Shown in pieces: positions 23,889 through 33,919 of a stretch of DNA of 64,000 nucleotides; positions within the stretch are counted from its first letter, which is position 1; every line of letters begins with the position of its first letter. Source of the stretch: Xanthomonas sacchari (lineage in GTDB: Bacteria; Pseudomonadota; Gammaproteobacteria; Xanthomonadales; Xanthomonadaceae); assembly GCF_040529065.1 (NCBI RefSeq), contig NZ_CP132343.1:1984001-2048000 (forward strand). The letters are read 5' to 3'. Below the pieces are notes generated by a model that saw only the letters and a list, made by a program, of their open reading frames with translations, was not told the origin of the DNA and ran no database searches. The position numbers and the translations under genes were made by a program.

Positions 23889-26029
23889 AGAGCATGCGTT
23901 TCGGGTTGCAGGCCAGGTTCCTGCTGGCCATGGGCGTGGCTGCGCTGCTGGTGATGGCGATCCTGGCTTTGCTGCTGGAACGCCAGGCGGCGATGCAGCG
24001 CGAGGTGCGCACGCTCAGCGGCAACGCCATCCACAGCCTGTTCGACAGCAGCATGCGCACCCGCGGCGAGTCGCTGGCGCGGCAGCTGGCCGATTCGCTC
24101 GCCAATCCGGTGTACTACTCCGACCTGGACGCGATCGGCACGCAGGTGCGCGGCGCGCTGGGCTATGTCGCGGTGGCCTATGTGCTGGTCTACGACGCCG
24201 ATGGGCGGCTGATCCACGACGGCAGCGAGGGCATGGCGGGGTACGGACAGCGCATGCGCGGGCCGATGGCCGAGGCCGCGATCCGCGCAAAGGGGCTGCT
24301 GGCCCAGGAGTCGCCGGAGTTCCTCGACGTGTCGATGCCGATCATGATCGGCGACCAGCGCGTGGGCGGGGTCCGGGTGGGCATGTCCTGGACGCGTGCG
24401 CAGGAATACGAGCGCAAGGCCGGGCAGAACCTCGACCAGCGCCTGGGCGAACTGGGCAAGCGCCATCTCGGCTGGTTGCTGCTGTTGCTGGCGGCCCTGG
24501 GCCTGACTGCGGCGATGGTGACGGTCTACGTGCAGCGCACGTTGGTGGCGCCGTTGCGCTGGATGGCGGCGGCCGCGCGCCAGATCGAGGCCGGCAACTA
24601 CGCGGTGGAGCGCCGCGACAGCGGCCGCCACGACGAGGTCAGCGAATTGCTGCGCGCGTTCGGGCGGATGAGCGAGGCGATCGCCCGCCACGATCGCGAC
24701 GTGCGCCACATGGCCTACACCGATGCGTTGACCGGGCTGACCAACCGGCTCGCGTTCCGCGAGGCGCTGGACCACCGCATGCTGTCGGCACGCGCCTCGC
24801 AACGCCGGCTGGCGCTGCTGTTCGCCGACATCGACGACTTCAAGCGGATCAACGACACCCTCGGTCACGAGGCCGGCGACGAAGCCCTGCTGCAGTTCGC
24901 GCGGCGCATCCAGTTGGCCGTCGAGCAACTGGGCGGCGACGACGCGCTGCTGGCGCGCTTCGGTGGCGACGAGTTCGTGATCCTGGTGGAGGACGCGCAG
25001 GCGGCCAAGGTCGCCACCGCCCTGGCGCAGCGGCTGGTGCAGGAACTGCGCGAGCCACTGCGGATCCAGGGCCGCGAGGTATTCATGGGCACCTCGATCG
25101 GCATCACCGTCTATCCGGGCGATGCCGAGGATGCGTCGGCGCTGTTGAAGAATGGCGACATCGCCATGTACCAGGCCAAGCTGGCCGGCAAGAACTGCCA
25201 CCGCTTCTACAGCCGCGCGATGGACTATGCGGTGGAGCGGCGCGTGCACATGGAGCACGAGCTGCGCGGCGCCTGGGAGCGCGACGAGCTGAAGCTGGCC
25301 TATCAGCCGATCTTCCGCACCCAAGACCGGCGCATGGTCGGCGTGGAAGTGTTGTTGCGCTGGCAGCATCCGGCGATGGGCACGATCTCGCCGACGGTGT
25401 TCATCGACGTGGCCGAACAGAGCGGGCTGATCGAAAGCATCGGCCCGAAGGTGCTGCGCGCGGCCTGCAGCGAGGCCACCCAGTGGCGCCGCGCCGACGG
25501 CAGCGCCGACCTGTTCGTCTCGGTCAACGTCTCGCCGCGGCAGTTGCGCAGCGGCGATCTGCCCGAAGTGGTGGCCGACTGCCTGCGCGAGTCCGGGCTG
25601 CCGGCAGCGCAACTGCACCTGGAGCTGACCGAGACCGCGGTGATCGGCGATGAGCTGCAGGCGGCAAGCATGCTGGCGCGGCTGCACCGCACCGGGGTCA
25701 AGGTCTGGCTGGACGACTTCGGTACCGGCTTCTCCGGCCTGAGCCACCTGCGCCAGGTGCCGGTGGACGGGGTCAAGATCGACAAGAGTTTCGTCGCCGA
25801 CCTGCAGCGCGATCCGGACGATCTGGCGCTGACCACCGCGATCATCGCGATGGCGCATTCGCTGGACATCACCGTGGTCGCCGAGGGCATCGAGCAGGAG
25901 GCGCAGTTCGAGCTGTTGCGCGAGCGCGGCTGCGAACTGGGGCAGGGCTTCTGGCTCAGCCGCCCGCTCAGCGCCGAGGAGTTCCGCCAGTTGCTGGCCA
26001 GCGAGGATGCGTCGCCGGCCGATGCCTGA
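23885..26029 (+). CDS. Membrane GGDEF-EAL protein paired with periplasmic binding protein
   Basis: 714 aa. TM1 (about 10-28), a periplasmic sensor region to about 195, TM2 (about 198-218), HAMP, GGDEF with intact FGGDEF, and EAL. In the EAL domain the signature reads EVL, but ELTE, DDFGTGFSGL, KIDKSF, EGIEQ and QGFWLSRP are present, so phosphodiesterase activity is plausible. It is translationally coupled to the PhnD-like gene before it. A two-component-like c-di-GMP sensor is inferred. Confidence 0.92.
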   Translation: MKSMRFGLQARFLLAMGVAALLVMAILALLLERQAAMQREVRTLSGNAIHSLFDSSMRTRGESLARQLADSLANPVYYSDLDAIGTQVRGALGYVAVAYVLVYDADGRLIHDGSEGMAGYGQRMRGPMAEAAIRAKGLLAQESPEFLDVSMPIMIGDQRVGGVRVGMSWTRAQEYERKAGQNLDQRLGELGKRHLGWLLLLLAALGLTAAMVTVYVQRTLVAPLRWMAAAARQIEAGNYAVERRDSGRHDEVSELLRAFGRMSEAIARHDRDVRHMAYTDALTGLTNRLAFREALDHRMLSARASQRRLALLFADIDDFKRINDTLGHEAGDEALLQFARRIQLAVEQLGGDDALLARFGGDEFVILVEDAQAAKVATALAQRLVQELREPLRIQGREVFMGTSIGITVYPGDAEDASALLKNGDIAMYQAKLAGKNCHRFYSRAMDYAVERRVHMEHELRGAWERDELKLAYQPIFRTQDRRMVGVEVLLRWQHPAMGTISPTVFIDVAEQSGLIESIGPKVLRAACSEATQWRRADGSADLFVSVNVSPRQLRSGDLPEVVADCLRESGLPAAQLHLELTETAVIGDELQAASMLARLHRTGVKVWLDDFGTGFSGLSHLRQVPVDGVKIDKSFVADLQRDPDDLALTTAIIAMAHSLDITVVAEGIEQEAQFELLRERGCELGQGFWLSRPLSAEEFRQLLASEDASPADA

Positions 26030-26089
26030 GGGTTGCCGCGGCGCCGCGGCCTGCGGCCGCCGCTCGCGTGGCGGTCGCCATCGCGCGGG

Positions 26090-27127
<1,038 letters not shown>

Positions 27128-27226
27128 AGGCGGTCATCACACGAGCGCCCGCCGTTGCGGCGGAGCTTCCATTCTATCCGGCCGGCCGCCGAACGCGGCG
27201 GGTTTGCCTTACCCGAGGAGTTTCAG

Positions 27227-27793
27227 ATGGCCAGCTACGGCATGAACGACGTCAAGAACGGGATGAAGATCCTGGTCAACAGCGAGCCTGCGATCATCAC
27301 CGATACCGAATACGTCAAGCCCGGCAAGGGCCAGGCGTTCACCCGCGTCAAGTACCGCTTCATCAAGTCCGGGCGCGTGGTCGAAATGACCATGAAGGCG
27401 ACCGACAGCGTGGAAGCGGCCGATGTGGTCGACACCGACATGCAGTACCTGTACAGCGACGGCGAGTACTGGCACTTCATGCAGCAGGAAACCTTCGAGC
27501 AGGTGCAGGCCGACAAGGCCGGCGTCGGCGACGCCGCCAAGTGGATCAAGGGCGAGGAAGATTGCGTGGTGACGCTGTGGAACGGCACGCCGATCCAGGT
27601 CACCCCGCCGAACTTCGTCGAACTGAAGATCGTCGAGACCGACCCGGGCGTGCGTGGCGATACCTCCGGCGGCGGCGGCAAGCCGGCCACCCTGGAGACC
27701 GGTGCAGTGGTGCGCGTGCCGCTGTTCGTCGGCCAGGAAGAAGTGATCCGCGTCGACACACGTTCGGGCGAATACGTCTCGCGCGTCAAGTAA
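27227..27793 (+). CDS. efp: Elongation factor P
   Basis: 188 aa from ATG 27227; GAGGAG precedes it. The loop [10 protein letters not shown] carries Lys34, the site of beta-lysylation, matching EpmB next door. EF-P relieves ribosome stalling at consecutive prolines. Domains: KOW-like 1-65, then two OB folds. Length is standard. Confidence 0.98.
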   Translation: MASYGMNDVKNGMKILVNSEPAIITDTEYVKPGKGQAFTRVKYRFIKSGRVVEMTMKATDSVEAADVVDTDMQYLYSDGEYWHFMQQETFEQVQADKAGVGDAAKWIKGEEDCVVTLWNGTPIQVTPPNFVELKIVETDPGVRGDTSGGGGKPATLETGAVVRVPLFVGQEEVIRVDTRSGEYVSRVK

Positions 27794-27801
27794 GCCGGCA
27801 C

Positions 27802-27828
27802 GCCCGCGGCCGCCGCCGGCCGCGGGCA
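27802..27828 (+). terminator. GC-rich hairpin after efp
   Basis: GCCCGCGGCCG and its complement CGGCCGCGGGC are separated by a few bases right after the efp stop codon. No T-run follows, so termination is only possible, not shown. Confidence 0.35.
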
Positions 27829-27918
27829 TGCGCACGCGCTGGCGTGCGGCGGCCAGGCAGCGCCAAGCGCCGGAGCGCCGCGCGGCGGTGAAGGACCACC
27901 TCGCTCCCAGGAATTCCC

Positions 27919-28578
27919 GTGACGACCAGCCACGCCGACAGCGTCGACAGCAAGTATCCGCACGACCGCGTCGTGTTCTTCAGCGATGCGGTGTTCGCCA
28001 TCGCCATCACCTTGCTGGCGGTGGAGATCAAGGTGCCGGGGCATGCCGAGGTCGAGGCCGCCGGCGGCATCCTGGCCGCGCTGCACCGGATGCTGCCGCT
28101 GTTCATCGGCTTCGCGGTCAGCTTCCTGGTCACCGCGTTGTTCTGGAAATCGCACCTGCAGCTGTGCCGGCACATCCGCCAGTTCGACGACCGATTGATC
28201 TGGCTCAACGTGCTGCAGTTGCTGCTGATCGGCCTGCTGCCGTTCTCCACTGCGCTGTATTCGGACTATTTCGGCAGCCACGAGGCCTTCTCGGTGTACT
28301 GCGCGCACCTGGCCGCGATCGGCCTGGCCGGGTACTGGCTGCATGCCTATGCGGTGCGCAAGGAAGGCCTGGCGCAGCGGCTGGGCCCGCTGCAGGCGCA
28401 GGCGATGAAGCTGCGCGCGGCGGTGTCGCCGGTTGTGTTCGCGTTGTGCATTCCGGTGGGCATGGTCGCGCCCTGGCTGGGCCGCTTCGGCTTCCTGGCG
28501 ATCTTCCTGCTGCAGTGGCTGGTGCTGCGTGTGTACCAGCGGCGCATCCGCCAGGCCCAGGCGGCACCGGCACCGTGA
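27919..28578 (+). CDS. TMEM175-family membrane protein (DUF1211)
   Basis: 219 aa from GTG 27919. The N-terminal helix carries RVVFFSDAVFAIAITLL, the R...FSD signature of bacterial TMEM175 potassium channels, followed by five further hydrophobic segments. Bacterial members form tetrameric K+ channels. It is followed after 25 bp by the amidohydrolase gene. Confidence 0.87.
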   Translation: MTTSHADSVDSKYPHDRVVFFSDAVFAIAITLLAVEIKVPGHAEVEAAGGILAALHRMLPLFIGFAVSFLVTALFWKSHLQLCRHIRQFDDRLIWLNVLQLLLIGLLPFSTALYSDYFGSHEAFSVYCAHLAAIGLAGYWLHAYAVRKEGLAQRLGPLQAQAMKLRAAVSPVVFALCIPVGMVAPWLGRFGFLAIFLLQWLVLRVYQRRIRQAQAAPAP

Positions 28579-28603
28579 TCCTTTCTTTTCCAGAGTCCCT
28601 GCG

Positions 28604-29938
28604 ATGACCTCCATTCCCGAATCCTGCGACCTGCTGATCGAAGCCGGCTACGTGGTCCCGATCGAGCCGCATGCGGTGGTGCTGGAAGACCACGCGGTGG
28701 CGGTGCGCGGCAGCGAGATCGTCGCGGTGCTACCGACCGCCGAGGCGCGCACGCGTTTCGCCGCCGCGCGCACCGTCTCGCGCCCGGACGCGGCGCTGCT
28801 GCCAGGCCTGGTCAACGCGCACACGCACAACCCGATGACCCTGCTGCGCGGCATCGCCGACGACCTGCCGCTGATGGTGTGGCTGCAGCAGCACATCTGG
28901 CCGGTGGAGACCGCGGTGATCGGCCCGGAGTTCGTCGCCGACGGCACCGCGCTGGCCATCGCCGAGATGCTGCGCGGCGGCACCACCTGTGCCAACGAGA
29001 ACTACTTCTTCGCCGACGTGCAGGCCGCGGTGTACAAGCAGCACGGCTTCCGCGCGCGGGTCGGCACGGTGATCATCGATTTCCCGACCGCCTGGGCCAA
29101 GACCTCCGACGAATACTTCGCCCGCGCCTGCGAGGTGCACGACCAGTGGCGCGACGATCCGCTGGTCGGCATCGCCTTCGCTCCGCATGCGCCGTACACG
29201 GTCAACGACGCCAACTTCGAGCGGGTGCGGATGCTGTCCGACCAGCTCGAGGTGCCGGTGCACCTGCACACCCACGAGACCGCGCAGGAAATCGCCGATT
29301 CGCTCAAGCAGTACGGGCAGCGCCCGCTTGCGCGGCTGGACCGGCTGGGCCTGGTCAACGACCGCCTGATCGCGGTGCACATGACCCAGCTCACCGACGC
29401 GGAGATCCACCTGTGCGCCGAGCGCGGGGTCAGCGTGGTGCATTGCCCCGAATCCAACCTCAAGCTCGCTTCCGGGTTCTGCCCGGCCTGCGCGCTGCAG
29501 AGGGCAGGAGTGAACCTGGCGATCGGCACCGACGGCTGCGCCAGCAACAACGACCTGGACATGTTCAGCGAGAACCGCACCGCGGCGATCCTGGCCAAGG
29601 CGGTGGCCAACGACGCCACCGCGCTGGACGCGGCCAGCACGCTGCGCGCGGCCACCCTGGGCGGCGCGCGCGCGCTTGGCTTCGGCGAGACGATCGGCTC
29701 GATCGAGCCAGGCAAGCAGGCCGACCTGATCTGCGTGGATCTGTCGGCGCTGGAGACCCAGCCGCTGCACAACGTGCTGTCGCAACTGGTGTACGCCACC
29801 GGCCGGCAGCAGGTCAGCGATGTGTGGATCGCCGGCCAGCCCAAGCTCAGCCAGCGCGTGCTGGTGGACATGGATGTCGACGCGCTGGTCGCCAATGCGC
29901 GCGAATGGCGCGAACGTATCCGCAGCGTCCACGCCTGA
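28604..29938 (+). CDS. TRZ/ATZ-family amidohydrolase (MTA/SAH deaminase type)
   Basis: 444 aa from ATG 28604. Metal-dependent amidohydrolase: PGLVNAHTHNPMTLLRG (H-x-H), HTHETAQE, HMTQLTDAE and GTDGCASNNDLDMFSE. These are typical of 5'-methylthioadenosine/S-adenosylhomocysteine deaminases (MtaD). The neighbouring ubiG uses SAM and yields SAH, which suits that role. Chlorohydrolase paralogues cannot be excluded. Confidence 0.88.
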   Translation: MTSIPESCDLLIEAGYVVPIEPHAVVLEDHAVAVRGSEIVAVLPTAEARTRFAAARTVSRPDAALLPGLVNAHTHNPMTLLRGIADDLPLMVWLQQHIWPVETAVIGPEFVADGTALAIAEMLRGGTTCANENYFFADVQAAVYKQHGFRARVGTVIIDFPTAWAKTSDEYFARACEVHDQWRDDPLVGIAFAPHAPYTVNDANFERVRMLSDQLEVPVHLHTHETAQEIADSLKQYGQRPLARLDRLGLVNDRLIAVHMTQLTDAEIHLCAERGVSVVHCPESNLKLASGFCPACALQRAGVNLAIGTDGCASNNDLDMFSENRTAAILAKAVANDATALDAASTLRAATLGGARALGFGETIGSIEPGKQADLICVDLSALETQPLHNVLSQLVYATGRQQVSDVWIAGQPKLSQRVLVDMDVDALVANAREWRERIRSVHA

Positions 29939-29991
29939 TCCGCTATGTTCGCCGTGTCGCGCCGTACGCGCGGCCCTAACGAGAATTCGCC

Positions 29992-30729
29992 ATGACTGCT
30001 TCCGCCGCCAACGCCTCCGCCAATTTCGATCAGGCCGAACTGGACAAGTTCGGCGCCCTGGCCACCCGCTGGTGGGATGCCGACGGCCCGCAGAAGCCGC
30101 TGCACGCGCTCAACCCAGTGCGCCTGCGCTACGTCGCCGAGCGCCTGCCGCTGCGCGGGGCGACGGTGCTGGACGTGGGCTGCGGCGGCGGCCTGCTCAG
30201 CGAGGCGCTGGCCAAGGAGGGCGCGCAGGTCACCGCCATCGACCTGTCGCCGGAACTGATCAAGGTCGCGCGCCTGCACCAGTTCGAATCCGGGGTCGAG
30301 GTCGACTACCGCGTGCAGTCGGTCGAGGACCTGGCGGCGGCGCAGCCGGGCAGTTTCGACGCCATCACCTGCATGGAGATGCTCGAGCACGTGCCCGATC
30401 CGGCGGCGATCGTGCGGGCCTGCGCAACCCTGCTCAAGCCGGGCGGACAGTTGTTTCTGTCCACCCTCAACCGCACCCCGGCCGCGTTCGCCCTGGCCAT
30501 CGTCGGCGCCGAATACGTGGCGCGGCTGCTGCCCACCGGCACCCACCGCTACCAGGATTTCATCAAGCCGGCGGAACTGGCCGCCTGGTTGCGTCAGGCC
30601 GAACTGCAGTTGCGCGACGTCAGCGGCCTGGCCTACGAGCCGTGGCGCAATCGTGCGCGGTTGTCGTCGCGGACCGAGGTGAATTACCTGGCGTGTGCGG
30701 CAAAGCCGGGAATCGGGAATGGGGAATAG
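29992..30729 (+). CDS. ubiG: Ubiquinone 3-O-methyltransferase UbiG
   Basis: 245 aa. Class I methyltransferase with [20 protein letters not shown] (SAM motif I, about 56-75) and [13 protein letters not shown]. Performs both O-methylations of ubiquinone synthesis. The last residues (KPGIGNGE) and the stop codon are encoded by a G-run repeat (30707-30734), so the C-terminus is probably an added tail. Confidence 0.96.
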   Translation: MTASAANASANFDQAELDKFGALATRWWDADGPQKPLHALNPVRLRYVAERLPLRGATVLDVGCGGGLLSEALAKEGAQVTAIDLSPELIKVARLHQFESGVEVDYRVQSVEDLAAAQPGSFDAITCMEMLEHVPDPAAIVRACATLLKPGGQLFLSTLNRTPAAFALAIVGAEYVARLLPTGTHRYQDFIKPAELAAWLRQAELQLRDVSGLAYEPWRNRARLSSRTEVNYLACAAKPGIGNGE

Positions 30730-30734
30730 GGAAG
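30707..30734 (+). repeat. G-run repeat inside the ubiG-gph overlap
   Basis: GGGAATCGGGAATGGGGAATAGGG. It supplies the last codons and stop of ubiG and the ATG (30719) used here for gph. Confidence 0.7.
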
Positions 30735-31426
30735 CGCCGCTGCCGCGGCGAGGGTATCCGCGGGTGGTGCTGTTCGATCTGGATGGCACGTTGCTGGACA
30801 GTGCGCCGGATCTGCTGGCCGCGGCCAATGCGCTGCTGGCCGAGCACGGGCGTCCTGCGCTCGACCTGGCGCAGTTGCGGCCGGTGGTGTCCAAGGGCTC
30901 GCGGGCGATGCTCGGCGTCGCTTTCCCGGATCTGCCCGCGACCGAGCGCGATGCGCTGATCCCGGCGTTCCTGCGCCACTACGAGGCGCTGATCGGCCGC
31001 CATTCGCAGCCGTTCGACGGCATCCCGGAACTGCTGCAACGCCTGGAAGACGCCGGCAGCGTGTGGGGCATCGTCACCAACAAGCCCGAGGCGCTGGCCC
31101 GGTTGATCCTGCCGCAGCTGCAGTGGGAACGGCGCTGCGCGGTGCTGATCGGCGGCGACACGCTGCCCGAGCGCAAGCCGCATCCGTTGCCGCTGCAGGT
31201 CGCCGTGCAGCGGCTGGGCGTGGCGCCGCACGAGGTGGCCTACGTCGGCGACGACGAACGCGACATCCTCGCCGCGCGCGCCGCCGGCATGGCCTCGGTG
31301 GCGGTGCTGTGGGGCTACCGGCTGGACGAGGACGATCCGCTGGCCTGGCGCGCCGATGCGATGGTCGCCGCGCCGGCCGAGCTGTATCCCGCTGCGGCCT
31401 GGCCGGTCAGCGTCGCCGTTCCCTGA
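30719..31426 (+). CDS. gph: HAD phosphatase, phosphoglycolate phosphatase type
   Basis: 235 aa from ATG 30719, overlapping ubiG by 11 bp. HAD motifs: [11 protein letters not shown] (nucleophile Asp), [13 protein letters not shown] (Lys) and [12 protein letters not shown]. The position after ubiG is common for gph. The N-terminal residues MGNREAPLP are repeat-derived; a start near GTG 30763 would also leave a complete HAD domain. Confidence 0.9.
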   Translation: MGNREAPLPRRGYPRVVLFDLDGTLLDSAPDLLAAANALLAEHGRPALDLAQLRPVVSKGSRAMLGVAFPDLPATERDALIPAFLRHYEALIGRHSQPFDGIPELLQRLEDAGSVWGIVTNKPEALARLILPQLQWERRCAVLIGGDTLPERKPHPLPLQVAVQRLGVAPHEVAYVGDDERDILAARAAGMASVAVLWGYRLDEDDPLAWRADAMVAAPAELYPAAAWPVSVAVP

Positions 31427-31589
31427 CGCCGCACGGAAGCCGCGACCGCCATGTCGCTGCCGACGCGCCGACACCGCTCGGCATCTATCTATCACGCACG
31501 TAAACTGCGCGTTCTGCGCGACAACGCGCTCACTCCCGCGTTGCGCGACCTCTCTGTTGCGCGCGCCTGAATCCGGATCCACCGATCGC

Positions 31590-32294
31590 ATGAGCAGTTC
31601 GTCCGCCCTGGATGCCTTCCTCGACAAATGGCGCCGCCGCTGGCCGGAATGGGCCGTGGCCGAGGCCTTCGTGCCGGCGCCGCAGCGCGCCCGCACCGTC
31701 GCCTGGTTCGCCCTGCTGCAGGAGTTCGACGACATCCTCAACATCGCCGGCGATCCGCTGCCGGCCGACGCCAAGCTGGCGTGGTGGGGCGAGGAACTGC
31801 GCAGTTGGGCCGGGCAGCGCTCGCGGCATCCGCTGGGCCGGGTGCTGGAGCCGGTGGCCGCGCCGTGGACGCAACTGGCCGAGGCCCTGCCGAGCCTGCC
31901 GCTGGCGCGCGCGGCGGCGGCGGACACGGCGCATGCGCTGGAGCGGCTGGAGCCGTTCGCGCAGGCGGTGGTCGCGGTCGAGCGCGCACTGTTCGAGGCT
32001 CCGGCCGAGGGCGCCGCAGTGCCGGTCGCGCTGCAGGTGCTGGCGCAGCGCTTGGCCGAGGGCGGCGCCGCGACCGCGCCGCTGGCGCTGCGCGGCGGCG
32101 AGGAGCCACAGCAGCGCCAGCGCTGGGCGCAGGCGCTGCTGAAGGCGTGGCCGCGCCGTGTGCGTGGCCCGCGTCCGCGGCGCATCCTGTCGGCGCTGGC
32201 GCGTGCGCGGACCGTGCAGCAGGCCGCCGCCACACCGAAGCCACCGGGACAGATGGCGACGCTGTGGCGCGCTTGGTGGGCCGGGTTGGGCTGA
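31590..32294 (+). CDS. Squalene/phytoene synthase-like protein, second Asp motif not seen
   Basis: 234 aa from ATG 31590. The first aspartate-rich region is recognisable as WFALLQEFDDILNIAG (about 37-52) followed by AKLAWWGEELRSW, as in squalene/phytoene synthases. The second DxxxD motif is absent and the C-terminal half is short and Ala/Arg-rich, so it may not be a prenyl synthase. It lies 163 bp after gph and is convergent with the pectinesterase gene. Confidence 0.65.
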   Translation: MSSSSALDAFLDKWRRRWPEWAVAEAFVPAPQRARTVAWFALLQEFDDILNIAGDPLPADAKLAWWGEELRSWAGQRSRHPLGRVLEPVAAPWTQLAEALPSLPLARAAAADTAHALERLEPFAQAVVAVERALFEAPAEGAAVPVALQVLAQRLAEGGAATAPLALRGGEEPQQRQRWAQALLKAWPRRVRGPRPRRILSALARARTVQQAAATPKPPGQMATLWRAWWAGLG

Positions 32295-32325
32295 TGAGCC
32301 CGTTCGCCCACCGCGCGGGCATGCC

Positions 32326-33507
32326 TCAGGGCGCGCTGCCGGCGCCGCTGTTGGCGTACTCGTAGAAGCGATTGGCCGAATTGCTGCAGTTGCTGCTGCA
32401 GTACGGCCGGCCGATGGTCGAGGCGTTCCACGGCGCGCTCTTGCGGATGTGCCCGCCCAGCGCCGAGTCGCGGATCACCACCTTGCCGTTGGGCGAGGTG
32501 CCGTCGACGTAGTTGGACAGGCTGCCCACGCTCTCGTCCCAGGCCCGCCCCAGCCACACCGTGCCGCTGCCGGGACTGCCGATCGCATCGAAGGTGCTGC
32601 CGATGGCCAGGAAGCCGTAGCTGCTGCCTGGGCGGGTGCTGGGTGCGAAGATCACCCCGCCGTCGTTGGCGCCGCGGCGCGCGGCGGTATAGCGGATGGT
32701 GCTGCCGGCGAACACCGCCACGCCCGAGCCGAAGATGAAGTCGGTGTCGCCCTCGATGGTGCCGCCCTTGAAATAGGCGCGGATCACCGTGTTGGCGCTG
32801 CCGGCGCTGACCAGCAGGGTGTCCTGGTTGCCGGTCAGCACCACGTTCTCCAGCACCGCCTTGTCGCCGCGCAACGCCAGCGCCACCGCCGACTGGTTGC
32901 TGCCGCTGTAGGTGCCCTCGACGTAGCTGTTGACGATCGCCAGGTTGCGCGCCTGGAACTGCGCGGCGCGCACGGTCACGGTGCCGCTGTCGGAGGTGCC
33001 GACGGTGCTGCTGGCGGCGTTGCTGGCGCAGGGGTGGGTGGCGCTGCCGGTGGGCTTGGGCGTCGGGTTGGCGTTGCCGAAGCGGATCGTGGTGCTGGCC
33101 GGGCTGCCGCCCAGGCCGAACAGGGTCAGCGGCGGCGCCGCGGCGGGAACGCAGACCACTTCGGTGTAGGTGCCCGGCGCCACGCTGATGTAGCGGCGCA
33201 TGCTGCCGCCGGCGGCGACCGCCGCGTCCACCGCCGCCTGCACGGTGCGGTAGCGGGTGCTGCCGTCGGCCGCCACCGCGTAATCGGCCTGCAGCAACGC
33301 GACGCCGGCGCTCGGATCCCAGTTGTCGGTGACCAGCGCGCCGATCGGGCCGGCCTGGGCCAGGTGGCGGGCGACGGTCTGGTTGGCCGCCTCGCTGCTG
33401 GTCAGTTGCGGGCGCGACGCAGTGCCGGTCAGGGCCGGGGCATCGGCGACGACCCCGCCGGCCAGGGCGAGGGTGGAGGAAAGCAGCAACCAGCGCGATA
33501 CGGTCAT
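32326..33507 (-). CDS. pemA: Secreted pectinesterase
   Basis: 393 aa from ATG 33507 with a signal peptide (WLLLSSTLALAGGVVA). Carbohydrate esterase family 8: GNQDTLL, GDTDFIFGSG (catalytic Asp) and VWLGRAWD are visible. It removes methyl groups from plant pectin, opening it to lyases, and is presumably exported by the type II system. The upstream region carries an operator-like palindrome (33552-33567). Confidence 0.95.
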   Translation of the reverse strand: MTVSRWLLLSSTLALAGGVVADAPALTGTASRPQLTSSEAANQTVARHLAQAGPIGALVTDNWDPSAGVALLQADYAVAADGSTRYRTVQAAVDAAVAAGGSMRRYISVAPGTYTEVVCVPAAAPPLTLFGLGGSPASTTIRFGNANPTPKPTGSATHPCASNAASSTVGTSDSGTVTVRAAQFQARNLAIVNSYVEGTYSGSNQSAVALALRGDKAVLENVVLTGNQDTLLVSAGSANTVIRAYFKGGTIEGDTDFIFGSGVAVFAGSTIRYTAARRGANDGGVIFAPSTRPGSSYGFLAIGSTFDAIGSPGSGTVWLGRAWDESVGSLSNYVDGTSPNGKVVIRDSALGGHIRKSAPWNASTIGRPYCSSNCSNSANRFYEYANSGAGSAP

Positions 33508-33551
33508 GGGAAGCCTCCGCTCAAGGATAGGGATCCGCGGCGGCGCTTGGT

Positions 33552-33567
33552 ATGATACCGGTGTCAT
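33552..33567. promoter_or_regulatory. LacI-type operator candidate upstream of pectinesterase
   Basis: ATGATACC-GGTGTCAT: an even-length palindrome with 7 of 8 half-site bases complementary and a central CG, as in LacI-family operators. It lies 45 bp before the pectinesterase start. The regulator is unknown. Confidence 0.55.
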
Positions 33568-33919
33568 TCGCTCGTGCGATCCGGTGCCGTTCGCGGACCG
33601 GCGATAGTAGGGGCGTTCGCGTGCCGATGTCGGCCGACCTTGCAGCCAGAGGGCGGTTGTGTCGTTTCCATCACGATCACGGATCCTCCGCCGCTGCCGA
33701 GCGCGTGGCGACGGGGGCGTACACGCTCATTCCAGGGGCGAAAGGGCCAAGGATGCGACGCTTCAGGACCTTGGCGGCCACGCCTTCGCGGCACTGCGGC
33801 ATGCACCTGCGCAAACCTTCGCGAGCGTGTTGCGTGCGTGATGGCACCGTGAATTTGGATACGAGCGCCGCCGCGGCGTGCGCTACGCTCGATGCGGATC
33901 TCATTTGGAAGCCCATCGA
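33568..33919. other. Intergenic region without a gene
   Basis: About 350 bp between the divergent pectinesterase and 7TM-GGDEF genes. Apart from the palindrome before it, I see no repeat, terminator or convincing small gene. Confidence 0.5.
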
